A DNA stretch of 15,634 bases from CAMLQK01 sp964654135 (GTDB lineage Bacteria; Patescibacteriota; Saccharimonadia; Saccharimonadales; UBA4665), in contig CAZZHV010000028.1 of the NCBI GenBank assembly GCA_964654135.1, positions 1 to 15,634 on the forward strand. The letters are read 5' to 3'. Position numbers and translations under genes: made by a program. Under the pieces are notes generated by a model, which saw nothing but the letters and a program-made list of their open reading frames with translations, was not told where the DNA came from and searched no databases. Shown here piece by piece: positions 6,713 to 13,180 of this stretch (within the stretch, counting starts at the first letter, position 1; the number at the start of each line of letters is the position of its first letter).

Positions 6713-7174
6713 ATGCGGTCCATCCGCTTACGATCCATCACACTGCCTGTCGGTGCCGTCGCACTGGTTCTGGGAGCAGTCGCTTGCGACCCCTCTTCCA
6801 GTGACAGTACCTCAGGAGGCACCACCGGAGGAAACTCCAACGGAGGCGTCGTCCAGCCCGACAATTCGCCGGATCCGTTGAATGTCGTCGTTAATGGCGG
6901 CAACTGCTACGGCAGCAAGAACGGAACCGTCGAGGTCAGGATCAGCCGCATTCGGCCGGGCGGTGGCTACAGCGTCAAGGCGCTCTATCCCCTGGCGACA
7001 CACAAGAACAGTGTGATCGCCAACAGCAGTGGGGCAGCTGACGATGAGGGGAAGGCCACATGGTCTTTCACATGCGGCAAGCTGCGCAAAAACCCCAACT
7101 ACCGCATCGAAGCCTTCGACATGAACACCGGCGGCAAAGGCACGGGAACGTTCGACGTTCTGACCGAGAAGTAA
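6713..7174 (+). CDS. Predicted secreted lipoprotein, GC-rich guest gene
   Basis: The 153-residue product starts with a basic, hydrophobic signal ending in GAVAC, so Cys25 is the likely lipidation site. A Ser/Gly/Thr-rich linker (about 27-52) leads to a roughly 100-residue domain of alternating beta-type segments with two cysteines (C65, C121) that could form a disulfide; an immunoglobulin-like fold is a guess. The start at 6713 is chosen over the upstream ATG at 6650 because AAGGAAAG (6700-6707) lies 5 nt before it and the signal peptide begins there. Third codon positions are mostly C or G (GTC, ATC, AAC, CTG), unlike neighbouring genes, which suggests recent transfer. The gene has its own promoter and downstream terminator, like a phage moron. 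It would sit on the outer membrane face and might contact host cells; that is inference. Confidence 0.8.
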   Translation: MRSIRLRSITLPVGAVALVLGAVACDPSSSDSTSGGTTGGNSNGGVVQPDNSPDPLNVVVNGGNCYGSKNGTVEVRISRIRPGGGYSVKALYPLATHKNSVIANSSGAADDEGKATWSFTCGKLRKNPNYRIEAFDMNTGGKGTGTFDVLTEK

Positions 7175-7176
7175 CG

Positions 7177-7200
7177 CAGGACAAGTCCTGATTCGTCAGG
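7177..7200 (+). other. Two small hairpins after the lipoprotein gene
   Basis: CAGGA-CAAG-TCCTG (7177-7190) overlaps CCTGA-TTCG-TCAGG (7187-7200), the latter closed by a stable TTCG tetraloop. They share bases and so are mutually exclusive. Confidence 0.45.
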
Positions 7201-7201
7201 C

Positions 7202-7257
7202 CGGTGGTCAATTGGATTGGCAGCGAAAGCTCCATGTATACATCCAATTGACCACCG
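7202..7257. repeat. Perfect 16-bp inverted repeat with inner hairpin
   Basis: CGGTGGTCAATTGGAT (7202-7217) is the exact reverse complement of 7242-7257. The 24-nt middle can form its own small stem (TGG/CCA and AGC/GCT). No T run follows, so it is not a standard terminator; it may be a cruciform, a protein-binding site or the 3' end structure of the guest cassette. Confidence 0.75.
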
Positions 7258-7274
7258 AAGCACCGTAAATTCTC

Positions 7275-7302
7275 ACCTCTCTGATTGCCAGGGAGGTTTT
7301 TT
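7275..7302 (+). terminator. Terminator closing the lipoprotein cassette
   Basis: ACCTCTCTG (7275-7283) pairs with CAGGGAGGT (7289-7297) with one G-T pair, followed by six T. The last T is also the first base of the next extended -10. Confidence 0.85.
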
Positions 7303-7310
7303 GCTATACT
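7302..7310 (+). promoter_or_regulatory. Extended -10 promoter of the DUF1003 gene
   Basis: TGCTATACT ends 6 nt before the ATG at 7317, so the message is probably leaderless. The box abuts the T run of the preceding terminator. Confidence 0.65.
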
Positions 7311-7316
7311 GAAGCT

Positions 7317-7745
7317 ATGAAGAACCCACTCCTATCTTTCGCGCCACATAACTGGCACGACGAACACAAAAAATCTCTCTCTTACGGAGATCGCTCCGCA
7401 GATAGGCTACGAAACGGCATGGGTAGTTGGCTGTTTGTTTTCAGCTTTTTGGGTTTTATGGCTGTCTGGGCCATTGCCAACACCGTGTTGCCGATTTCTC
7501 ATTGGGATAAATATCCGTTCATTTTGCTCAACCTGTTCCTTTCTATGCTAGCTGGTCTGCAGGGAGCAATTCTGTTAATTGCCGCCAAGCGACAAGACGC
7601 AATTAGCGCCGTTATGGCAAAACACGATTACGAGACGAACGTTCGTGCCAAGAAAGAAATTGAAGCACTTATGACGATCAACCAGCAGCAGCTCGACGCA
7701 ATTGTTGAGCTTAAGGCATTGATCGAGAAGCAAGCTCAAAAATAG
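7317..7745 (+). CDS. DUF1003-family membrane protein
   Basis: The 142-residue sequence matches the DUF1003 (PF06210) pattern: GDRSADR at 24-30, GSWLF at 36-40, a first membrane segment at about 37-59, then KYPFILLNLFLSMLAGLQG leading into the second at about 68-90. The family's AKHDYETNVRAKKEI segment follows at 101-115, with a helical, Gln/Glu-rich C-terminal tail likely to form a coiled coil. The function of DUF1003 proteins is not established. The start is set by a TATACT box 6 nt upstream, with no Shine-Dalgarno. The gene converges on the 9219-7747 gene with one base between stop codons and no terminator between them, so the two messages probably overlap at their 3' ends. Confidence 0.9.
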   Translation: MKNPLLSFAPHNWHDEHKKSLSYGDRSADRLRNGMGSWLFVFSFLGFMAVWAIANTVLPISHWDKYPFILLNLFLSMLAGLQGAILLIAAKRQDAISAVMAKHDYETNVRAKKEIEALMTINQQQLDAIVELKALIEKQAQK

Positions 7746-7746
7746 G

Positions 7747-9219
7747 TTATTTGCAGTTCTGAATAAGTCGCTCTGTCGGAGCAAAGCTATCTGTTAAAGC
7801 CGTGCTATTCGACACGGTAGCGGTTGTTTGACCACGAATCGCATCTGCCCAAGCGAGAGACTGATTACTGTAAACGGCTACAATATTCTGCTTTTGCTCC
7901 ATCAACAACGTCTCCATAGGGTAATAACGACCGCGCGCAAAGGCACTAGCGTACGATGCCTGGATGCTCGTTAGCAAGGGCTTACAGGCAGTGTTAGTGC
8001 CAGCAATAATATTTGCTGCAACAACACCCTTATCTGTTAGTGTGTGACGAAGTTTGGCGGCATATTCTTTGGTAGCAAGCGAGAACGGCACCGATGCATC
8101 GTTATAAACGTCGACAAGGATGACATCGTACGCAGCGTCTGTTTTTTCAAGATATGCACGAGCGTCCTGGGCAATTACCTGCACGTTTTTTGGCTGTTGG
8201 TACCTAAAGTATTGTTTGGCTATTTGGGGTAATTTGGGATCAATTTCGATAACATCTATCTGGGAGTTAGGGTAGTGGCGTCCTAGATACTCGGGCAATG
8301 TAAAAGCACCGCCTCCGAGGATAGCGATGCGATCTTTGTGGGGAGCGGCCGCTACAACTTCGGCCAGCTTGCGTGTATATCCGAACACCAGGTCTTTGTT
8401 GCCCGAAGTATACGTACCCGATTGGAAACCGCCCGGGCCAGCTATGAGTACGTTAACCGAGCGTCCATGATCGGCAAGCTTAGCGACTTGATAGTGAGAA
8501 GTCGGGGTATCGATATCTGCGATGATTGTCGCAGGATTTGTTGAAACTAGCTGCAGCAGTGCGAGCACCGTCAATGCAAGGGTAGCAAGAATACGTGCAC
8601 GCAAACCTCTTCGGCCAGTGGAAACAACAATCCAACTAGAGGCAATGAGTAGGATGGTTAGCAAAAAGAGCGTCTGGTGTAATCCGAAATAACTAAAGAA
8701 TACAAAACCTGCCGAAAAGGTGCCAGTAATGCCACCTAAGGAGTTACAGGCGCTCAGCATAGCAACCGAACGGCCAGTGGTATGCAGCGAATTGATACGT
8801 AATTTTGCGAGGTAGGGACTAATGGTGCCCATAATAAAACTAGCAGGCGCAAAGAGCAGCGTTGCCGCGATAACTCCCTGCAAACGTGGGTCGTGAGTGA
8901 TAAACGTCACACTTTCGAGCGTACCGACATAGAATATGCCAGTTATAAGCACGCAAAGTGCTGCAAACAGCAACAGCCAGACGACATCGTATTGCTTGCC
9001 TCGCTGGTCGGCCAGCCAGCCGCCAACAGCATAGCCAATGGCCAGTGCGGCAATCATAACACCAATAACACTTGTCCAAACATAGATGGAAGTGCCAATA
9101 GTTGGTGCCAATATACGTGACGCGACTAACTCATAGGCCATCAGGACGAATCCTGTGATAAACGCTATTAGCTCAAGACGACCAATGCGTCGAAAGAGAG
9201 TTTTACCCGAGATACGCAT
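7747..9219 (-). CDS. MFS-like membrane domain fused to a spermidine-synthase-like domain
   Basis: The 490-residue product has a hydrophobic N-terminal half with about seven membrane segments, beginning with the family-typical ELVASRILAPTIGTSIYVW. The C-terminal half has a SAM-methyltransferase-like Rossmann fold: ILGGGAF (GGG at 302-304), the acidic strand-end VIEIDP, DARAYL and ILVDVYND. True spermidine synthases have GGGDGG with flanking acidic residues for polyamine binding; here GGGAFTLPEYL lacks them, so polyamine synthesis is doubtful. Such fusions are common in bacterial genomes, with unclear substrates. It starts 5 nt after the 9971-9225 gene and is probably cotranscribed with it. No clear Shine-Dalgarno is seen. 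It ends back to back with the DUF1003 gene. Confidence 0.85.
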   Translation of the reverse strand: MRISGKTLFRRIGRLELIAFITGFVLMAYELVASRILAPTIGTSIYVWTSVIGVMIAALAIGYAVGGWLADQRGKQYDVVWLLLFAALCVLITGIFYVGTLESVTFITHDPRLQGVIAATLLFAPASFIMGTISPYLAKLRINSLHTTGRSVAMLSACNSLGGITGTFSAGFVFFSYFGLHQTLFLLTILLIASSWIVVSTGRRGLRARILATLALTVLALLQLVSTNPATIIADIDTPTSHYQVAKLADHGRSVNVLIAGPGGFQSGTYTSGNKDLVFGYTRKLAEVVAAAPHKDRIAILGGGAFTLPEYLGRHYPNSQIDVIEIDPKLPQIAKQYFRYQQPKNVQVIAQDARAYLEKTDAAYDVILVDVYNDASVPFSLATKEYAAKLRHTLTDKGVVAANIIAGTNTACKPLLTSIQASYASAFARGRYYPMETLLMEQKQNIVAVYSNQSLAWADAIRGQTTATVSNSTALTDSFAPTERLIQNCK

Positions 9220-9224
9220 GTATT

Positions 9225-9971
9225 TTAGAGGCGAATGCGGTGCATCAAACGATCAACAAGGTCGTGGGTTACTGGCGCAAACGGCAGGTAGTTTGATAAG
9301 GCGTCGACAATCGTTTCTTCCTCTTCTGGTGGGTAGTAGATGGATAGGCTCGGCATAAAGCGCTTCATTGGCATGAAAGTAATGCTTGAGAAAGCGCCTT
9401 CGTTAACGACGCCAAAGGACTTAAAGTCGCTAAACGAGTACATTTTATTGTCGATAGATAGACCCTCTGGGCCAATGTGGTAGGCGAGCACCCGTGGCTT
9501 GTGTGCGGCCAAGAAGCCAAAGATAACTGCCACAAATATAATAGCGAGGGCTGCTACCAAGTCGTGAAACAAGAAGTAAACGGCAGCAACAAGCACCACG
9601 GCTATGCCGGCGAGTACGAGGTACCAGAGTGCACCCTTCTCGTGTGCGATAAACTCTGAGGCCGACCAGCTTACCTCGGTGGCAGCTGGCGTATCAAGAG
9701 AGTCGCCCTCTTCGGCAATAACTTGATCTGGTATTGCATCCTGATTTGTTACAGGAGCAGGGGTAGCCACTGGCGCCGGCGACTCATCGACAGGCACTGG
9801 TGCCGTTTCGGTGGCAGCTGGCGTTTGCGCTACTTGATTAGTTGGCGTTGGAACTTCGGCTGCCTGATCGGAAACTGTCTCTTGTTTCGGCGGAGGGGTA
9901 GTAGTATTAGCAGTCTCAGACTTAAACTGCCAGTTACCCTCTTCTGGTGCCTGTGGTTTATCCCCATTCAT
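9225..9971 (-). CDS. Two-TM membrane protein with long Pro/Thr-rich N-terminal region
   Basis: I do not recognise a named family. The 248-residue product has a roughly 100-residue low-complexity N-terminus rich in Pro, Thr, Ala and Gln, then a conserved-looking WSASEFIAHEKGALWY segment. Two membrane helices follow at about 114-135 and 137-156, and a 90-residue C-terminal domain of mixed strands (YHIGPEGLSIDNKMYSFSDF) that looks like a PH-like or YcxB-like fold. With both ends likely in the cytoplasm, it could be a membrane scaffold. TACAAT (9984-9979) lies 7 nt before the ATG, so translation may be leaderless. It heads a two-gene unit with the MFS/spermidine-synthase-like gene 5 nt downstream. 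Confidence 0.8.
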   Translation of the reverse strand: MNGDKPQAPEEGNWQFKSETANTTTPPPKQETVSDQAAEVPTPTNQVAQTPAATETAPVPVDESPAPVATPAPVTNQDAIPDQVIAEEGDSLDTPAATEVSWSASEFIAHEKGALWYLVLAGIAVVLVAAVYFLFHDLVAALAIIFVAVIFGFLAAHKPRVLAYHIGPEGLSIDNKMYSFSDFKSFGVVNEGAFSSITFMPMKRFMPSLSIYYPPEEEETIVDALSNYLPFAPVTHDLVDRLMHRIRL

Positions 9972-9978
9972 AGTTGGT

Positions 9979-9984
9979 ATTGTA
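9979..9984 (-). promoter_or_regulatory. -10 box of the 9971 gene unit
   Basis: Minus-strand TACAAT, 7 nt before the start codon; no convincing -35 at the expected spacing. Confidence 0.4.
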
Positions 9985-10063
9985 CATGGGCGAGAGCATA
10001 AGCGCTAGAGGAAGTTTACCGTGCATCTGTCCCCGCCTCATCACTCCATCGAATCCCTCAAAG
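9985..10063. other. Spacer between the 9971 gene and the tRNA-Ser terminator
   Basis: No gene is seen. It contains TCGAATCCCTC at 10049-10059, another isolated copy of the tRNA T-loop region found in tRNA-Ser genes. Confidence 0.35.
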
Positions 10064-10103
10064 AAAGAAAAACAGATCAGCAAATACTGATCTGTTTTTC
10101 TTT
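10064..10103 (-). terminator. Terminator of the tRNA-Ser(GCU)/Ser(UGA) unit
   Basis: A perfect 17-bp stem (10064-10080 with 10087-10103) with loop CAAATA. On the minus strand it follows the encoded CCA directly and has a T-rich descending arm. Confidence 0.85.
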
Positions 10104-10105
10104 GG

Positions 10106-10195
10106 CGGAGAGAGAGGGATTCGAACCCTCGCGGGAGATCGCTCCCCCCTAACGATTTAGCAAACCGTCCCCTTCAACCACTTGGGTACCTCTCC
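10106..10195 (-). tRNA. tRNA-Ser, anticodon GCU
   Basis: On the minus strand the acceptor GGAGAGG (from 10195) pairs with TCTCTCC (10113-10107), discriminator G at 10106, and CCA encoded at 10105-10103. Anticodon stem ACGGT/ATCGT encloses loop TTGCTAA, so the anticodon is GCT, reading AGC and AGU. A long variable arm is present. The T arm and 3' acceptor are identical to those of tRNA-Ser(CGA) over 29 nt including CCA. Confidence 0.95.
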
Positions 10196-10206
10196 AGGTT
10201 TACGCT

Positions 10207-10215
10207 ATTGTAGCA
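10207..10215 (-). promoter_or_regulatory. Extended -10 ahead of tRNA-Ser(GCU)
   Basis: Minus-strand TGCTACAAT ends 11 nt before the tRNA 5' end. It may give this tRNA its own promoter in addition to read-through from tRNA-Ser(UGA). Confidence 0.55.
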
Positions 10216-10240
10216 TACATATTATGAGAATAATCTCTGG

Positions 10241-10327
10241 CGGAAGGGGTGGGATTCGAACCCACGGTACCGTTGCCGGCACGACGGTTTTCAAGACCGT
10301 TTCCTTAAACCGCTCGGACACCCTTCC
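10241..10327 (-). tRNA. tRNA-Ser, anticodon UGA
   Basis: On the minus strand the acceptor GGAAGGG (from 10327) pairs with CCCTTCC (10248-10242), discriminator G at 10241, and CCA encoded at 10240-10238. Anticodon stem ACGGT/ACCGT encloses loop CTTGAAA, so the anticodon is TGA, reading UCA and other UCN codons by wobble. A long variable arm and a GTGGG-TTCGAAT-CCCAC T arm are present. No terminator separates it from tRNA-Ser(GCU). Confidence 0.95.
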
Positions 10328-10363
10328 ATATGTTTGTCGTACAAACGCGGCGTAACAGAGGTG

Positions 10364-10392
10364 ATTATAGCAGCTTTCTTGGGCAAAGCCAA
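10364..10392 (-). promoter_or_regulatory. Strong promoter of tRNA-Ser(UGA)
   Basis: Minus-strand TTGGCT (10392-10387), spacer 17, TATAAT (10369-10364) preceded by TGC. The expected start near 10357 leaves a leader of about 30 nt containing GTTTGT-ACG-ACAAAC. Confidence 0.85.
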
Positions 10393-10399
10393 GTCTTAA

Positions 10400-11056
10400 T
10401 TAGGCTCGGGCAAAAGTGATAGCGTGTACTTCACGGGCGCCCGCTCGAATGAGTGTTTGTGCACACGCTTCGAGGCTCGATCCTGTTGTAATTACGTCAT
10501 CAGTTAATAAGATTTTAGCATTTTGAACGCTATTTGGTCGCAAAACCCGAAAACCACCGTCTAGTTGCATTTTTCGCTGGTGAGCACTCGCACCAACCTG
10601 CCTTACATCTGATACACGAGCCAATAAGGTCGCGTGGGGCAGGCCAGAGATCCTGGCATAGTGTTTTGCGATGAGCTTAGCCTGATCGTAGCCGCGAAGC
10701 CGAACACGACTATTAGCAGTCGGCACGTGTGTGATGATTGTGTCGCTCGGTTTCTCAAATTGCGCGTCGCACATTATTGCAATTGTTCGTGCAGCATCGC
10801 GTGCGCGGTTGAACTTGAGCTGCCACACAAGCTGACGCGCTAGCCGCTCGTACGGTGTCACAGAGCGTACGCTAGCTAGCAAACTACCAGAACAGCATGT
10901 TTGGCCGGCGAGGGAAGGTTGGCGACATATATAGCATTGTGGGACGTCTTGCGGCAGGCGCTTCTGGCAGCCTGGACACAAAAGCGAGCCCATATTATTG
11001 CAATAGAGGCACTTGTGGGGTGCTATGTAACTAATAATGTATTCAAAAACGCTCAT
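10400..11056 (-). CDS. comF: ComF-family phosphoribosyltransferase-like competence protein
   Basis: The 218-residue protein has the ComF layout. An N-terminal zinc-finger-like part has C16, C19, C27 and C30, then C41, C44 and C54/C55. A PRTase domain follows with HVPTANSRVRLRGYDQAKL (110-128), QVGASAHQRKMQ (153-164) and the PRPP-binding loop ILLTDDVITTGSS (182-194). ComF is needed for natural DNA uptake in several bacteria; its exact reaction is not settled, and it is thought to act on the cytoplasmic side with the ComFA helicase and single-strand DNA handling. Length matches the family. It is divergent from hsp20, and its start overlaps no other gene. No Shine-Dalgarno is evident. The pilin array begins less than 1 kb away beyond hsp20, but the two are not in one operon. 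Confidence 0.93.
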   Translation of the reverse strand: MSVFEYIISYIAPHKCLYCNNMGSLLCPGCQKRLPQDVPQCYICRQPSLAGQTCCSGSLLASVRSVTPYERLARQLVWQLKFNRARDAARTIAIMCDAQFEKPSDTIITHVPTANSRVRLRGYDQAKLIAKHYARISGLPHATLLARVSDVRQVGASAHQRKMQLDGGFRVLRPNSVQNAKILLTDDVITTGSSLEACAQTLIRAGAREVHAITFARA

Positions 11057-11093
11057 GTTGTGTTTAATGTGTTGTAAATATGGTTGTTTTCGG

Positions 11094-11122
11094 TTGATGG
11101 TGCACGATTGCTAAGCTATACT
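11094..11122 (+). promoter_or_regulatory. Promoter of hsp20
   Basis: TTGATG (11094-11099), spacer 17, TATACT (11117-11122). The expected start near 11129 gives a leader of about 52 nt. No CIRCE-type heat-shock operator was recognised. Confidence 0.75.
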
Positions 11123-11180
11123 GCTAATAACACAAAAACGCAAGACTATCGTATAAATAATTACTTGGAGGGTAACAACT

Positions 11181-11663
11181 ATGGCGCGACGCAACCGCGA
11201 CGATGACCTGCTAATGGAAGAGGATGAGTTAGCCGCAGCATTTTTGGGCGATGATGATTCTGTTGTTTCTGTCGACACACCTGCAGCAGCTCAACCAACC
11301 GCAGCTCAGGATGACTGGGATGACACTGATGACATGGTTCCAGGTCAGCTGGCCGTTGATGTTTACGAAACACGCGAACGCTTGGTCGTTAAGGCTCGTA
11401 CAGCCGGCGTGAACAAGCACGACTTGGACGTAAGCATTTCCGACAACACCTTAAGCATTCGCGGCACACTTTCTGCCGGTAACGAAGATGACGTAGAGAA
11501 CTACTTCGTACAAGAATGTTACTGGGGTGAATTCTCACGCAGCATTGCTTTGCCAGTTGCTGTTAAAGAAGAGGAAATTGAAGCTGTTCTTAAGGACGGT
11601 GTTCTTACCATTAGCTTTTCTAAGGTTAAACAAGATACTGTTAAGAAGATCCAGGTTCTTTAG
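11181..11663 (+). CDS. Hsp20/alpha-crystallin small heat-shock protein
   Basis: The 160-residue protein has an acidic N-terminal arm (about 1-55, many Asp/Glu) and an alpha-crystallin domain at about 56-148. Family marks are the LVVKARTAGVNKHDLDVSI and LSIRG strands and the C-terminal KDGVLTISFSK. It ends in KKIQVL, containing the IxV anchoring motif at 157-159 used for oligomer assembly. Small heat-shock proteins hold unfolding proteins in a refoldable state without ATP. The start is fixed by GGAGGG about 8 nt before ATG, a strong ribosome binding site compared with the leaderless genes here. It has its own promoter and terminator and converges on the pilin array. Confidence 0.93.
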   Translation: MARRNRDDDLLMEEDELAAAFLGDDDSVVSVDTPAAAQPTAAQDDWDDTDDMVPGQLAVDVYETRERLVVKARTAGVNKHDLDVSISDNTLSIRGTLSAGNEDDVENYFVQECYWGEFSRSIALPVAVKEEEIEAVLKDGVLTISFSKVKQDTVKKIQVL

Positions 11664-11684
11664 CCGAAACTTTGTCAGTACATT

Positions 11685-11717
11685 AAATCACCGCCCGCAA
11701 GGAGCGGTGATTTTTTT
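11685..11717 (+). terminator. Terminator of hsp20
   Basis: AAATCACCGC (11685-11694) pairs with GCGGTGATTT (11704-11713), continuing into seven T (11711-11717). Confidence 0.92.
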
Positions 11718-11761
11718 ATATACAGAAACATTGTGTTCTAGAGTATTGAGCTTAAAGGGCA

Positions 11762-11790
11762 GGGCACGAACCTTAGCTACGCTCGTGCCC
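11762..11790. other. 8-bp hairpin in the hsp20-pilin spacer
   Basis: GGGCACGA (11762-11769) pairs with TCGTGCCC (11783-11790) around a 13-nt loop, with no T run. It lies in the gene-free stretch between the two convergent terminators; purpose unknown. Confidence 0.4.
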
Positions 11791-11845
11791 ATCGCCAAAA
11801 AGATATCGCAGGCTCGTCAGAATTGCAAGACAATTCCAACCCAAC

Positions 11846-11867
11846 AAAAAACCGCCCCAGAGGGCGG
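11846..11867 (-). terminator. Terminator of the pilin array
   Basis: On the minus strand CCGCCC-TCTG-GGGCGG followed by six T (11851-11846), 24 nt after the stop of the last pilin gene. Confidence 0.88.
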
Positions 11868-11890
11868 CTTTTGCTTTGTGGGTTAGTAGC

Positions 11891-12310
11891 CTATTGGCCA
11901 GTAACCTTGTTGAGTACGAACTGTACGATAAACTGTGCAAGTGCTACAACTACCAAACCGATGACGGCGTAGATGATAGTGTTCTTAGCTTCAGTAACCT
12001 TACCAGAATCACCACCAGATGAGATGTATTTGAAACCACCGTAGATGATCATGATTACTGATACGACACCAACGATTGCTGAGAAGATGTTAACGATAGT
12101 GGTAATGATGGTGTTAACCTTTTCAGTACCAGTCGCGTTGTTACCACCACTACAGGTACCGCCAGCGGTTACTGTAAGTGATGCACCGCTAGACAGACAA
12201 CCTTGGATGTCTGAGGCTGCTGATGCCATGGCTGGAACAGCCAATGGAGCTGCGAGCATTGTGATCGCAAGCGCTGCAGTAGCAATTGTTTTGCGTAAGT
12301 TTTTAAACAT
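11891..12310 (-). CDS. T4SS-type (VirB2/TrbC-like) pilin, paralog with its own promoter
   Basis: The 139-residue protein has a basic N-terminus and signal peptide likely cut near residue 31 (AMASA). An exported stretch with C38 and C53 follows, then a membrane helix (about 67-92), a short loop GGFKYISSGGDSGKV and a second helix (about 111-133). This two-helix hairpin with the YxxSGGD-x2-K loop fits the small T4SS_pilin/VirB2 type, in which processed subunits pack into a filament. It is the last of six paralogs and the only one with its own clear promoter, AAGGAA Shine-Dalgarno (8 nt from ATG) and terminator, so it may be the major subunit; that is inference. The 77-nt gap from the previous gene has no terminator, so read-through is also possible. 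Confidence 0.85.
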   Translation of the reverse strand: MFKNLRKTIATAALAITMLAAPLAVPAMASAASDIQGCLSSGASLTVTAGGTCSGGNNATGTEKVNTIITTIVNIFSAIVGVVSVIMIIYGGFKYISSGGDSGKVTEAKNTIIYAVIGLVVVALAQFIVQFVLNKVTGQ

Positions 12311-12340
12311 TTAATGTATTCCTTTCTTAGGCTTACTATC

Positions 12341-12370
12341 TTTATAGCACAAGAACTGTAGTTTTTTCAA
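12341..12370 (-). promoter_or_regulatory. Promoter of the last pilin gene
   Basis: Minus-strand TTGAAA (12370-12365), spacer 18, TATAAA (12346-12341) with TGC just before it. The 11-nt TTGTGCTATAA is shared with the distal promoter of the first pilin gene. Confidence 0.75.
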
Positions 12371-12387
12371 CACATCCTGCAACTGAT

Positions 12388-12768
12388 TTACTGCGTCTTA
12401 CTGAGGACAAAGCGCACAATTGACTGTGATAAAGCAACAATTACGAGACCTACGATGGCGTAAATAAGGGTGTTTTTGGCACCCGCAATTTTACTTGAGT
12501 CGCCACCAGAGGTCACGTAACGAAAGCCTGCGACAACCACAGTGATTACAGCTACGATGCCCACAATAATACTAAAAAGGTTAACGATGTTGCGAATGGT
12601 AGTTGTCAGTGAGGTAGTATCACCTGCACAACTACTGCCGGCAAGTGCGGCTCCACCACATACGTCTGATTTGGTATCAGCAAAGCTAATGCCAGGGTGT
12701 GTAAAGGCCATGAGGCCAGCTACGCCAAGCGTGATAATTGATAGGGCGATGAGTAGTCTATGTTTCAT
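12388..12768 (-). CDS. T4SS-type pilin paralog (fifth in the array)
   Basis: The 126-residue protein has a signal peptide ending near residue 30 (ISFAD), C37 and C47 in the exported part, a first helix at about 60-82, the loop AGFRYVTSGGDSSKI, and a second helix at about 99-121. It is closest in sequence to the 12310-11891 paralog: both have AKNT[IL]IYA[VI][IV]GLV[VI]VAL[AS]Q in and around the second helix. AAGGAA lies 7 nt before its ATG, and it begins 10 nt after the stop of the preceding pilin gene, consistent with one operon. Confidence 0.85.
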   Translation of the reverse strand: MKHRLLIALSIITLGVAGLMAFTHPGISFADTKSDVCGGAALAGSSCAGDTTSLTTTIRNIVNLFSIIVGIVAVITVVVAGFRYVTSGGDSSKIAGAKNTLIYAIVGLVIVALSQSIVRFVLSKTQ

Positions 12769-12778
12769 ATTTTATTCC

Positions 12779-13180
12779 TTATTTGCTGACCGTATTAACA
12801 ATGAGGGCAACGATACCCTGCGCCACACCAACAACAACCAGGCCGACAGCAGCATAGAGTATAGTATGCCGGGCGCTGTCCGCCTTACCGGTATCACCAC
12901 CGGAGGTGATATACATCATACCGCCAACGATCATCATAATAACAGCGGTGATAGCTGCAATAATTGAAATAATACGAGTTACTTTGTAAAGAATGCCGTT
13001 TTTACCACTGATAGGGTTAGATGTTTTATTAGCATCGGCACAGAAAGCAGAACCTTTGGCGTCTGCGTCGCTACATGCGCCGCTAAACACACCAGCGGCC
13101 TGAGAAGTAGCAGGGACCGCTAACGCGAAACCGCCAGCAAGACCAAGTAATAATGCGAGGCTTAATATAAGTCGTTTCAT
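12779..13180 (-). CDS. T4SS-type pilin paralog (fourth in the array)
   Basis: The 133-residue protein has a signal peptide likely cut near ATSQA at 24-28, C36 and C47, a first helix at about 66-88, the loop GGMMYITSGGDTGKA, and a second helix at about 106-129. Its ATG overlaps the stop of the previous gene as TAATG, so translation is probably coupled. No separate strong Shine-Dalgarno is visible, which fits coupling. It differs from the two following paralogs in having His and Arg (ARHTILYA) where they have AKNT. Confidence 0.85.
   Translation of the reverse strand: MKRLILSLALLLGLAGGFALAVPATSQAAGVFSGACSDADAKGSAFCADANKTSNPISGKNGILYKVTRIISIIAAITAVIMMIVGGMMYITSGGDTGKADSARHTILYAAVGLVVVGVAQGIVALIVNTVSK

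Noticed and set aside
7747..9219. Genuine spermidine synthase
   Set aside because: The acidic substrate-binding residues around the GGG motif are missing, so only the fold-level similarity is supported.
11718..11845. Small RNA gene between hsp20 and the pilin array
   Set aside because: Only one 8-bp hairpin and no promoter of its own were found.
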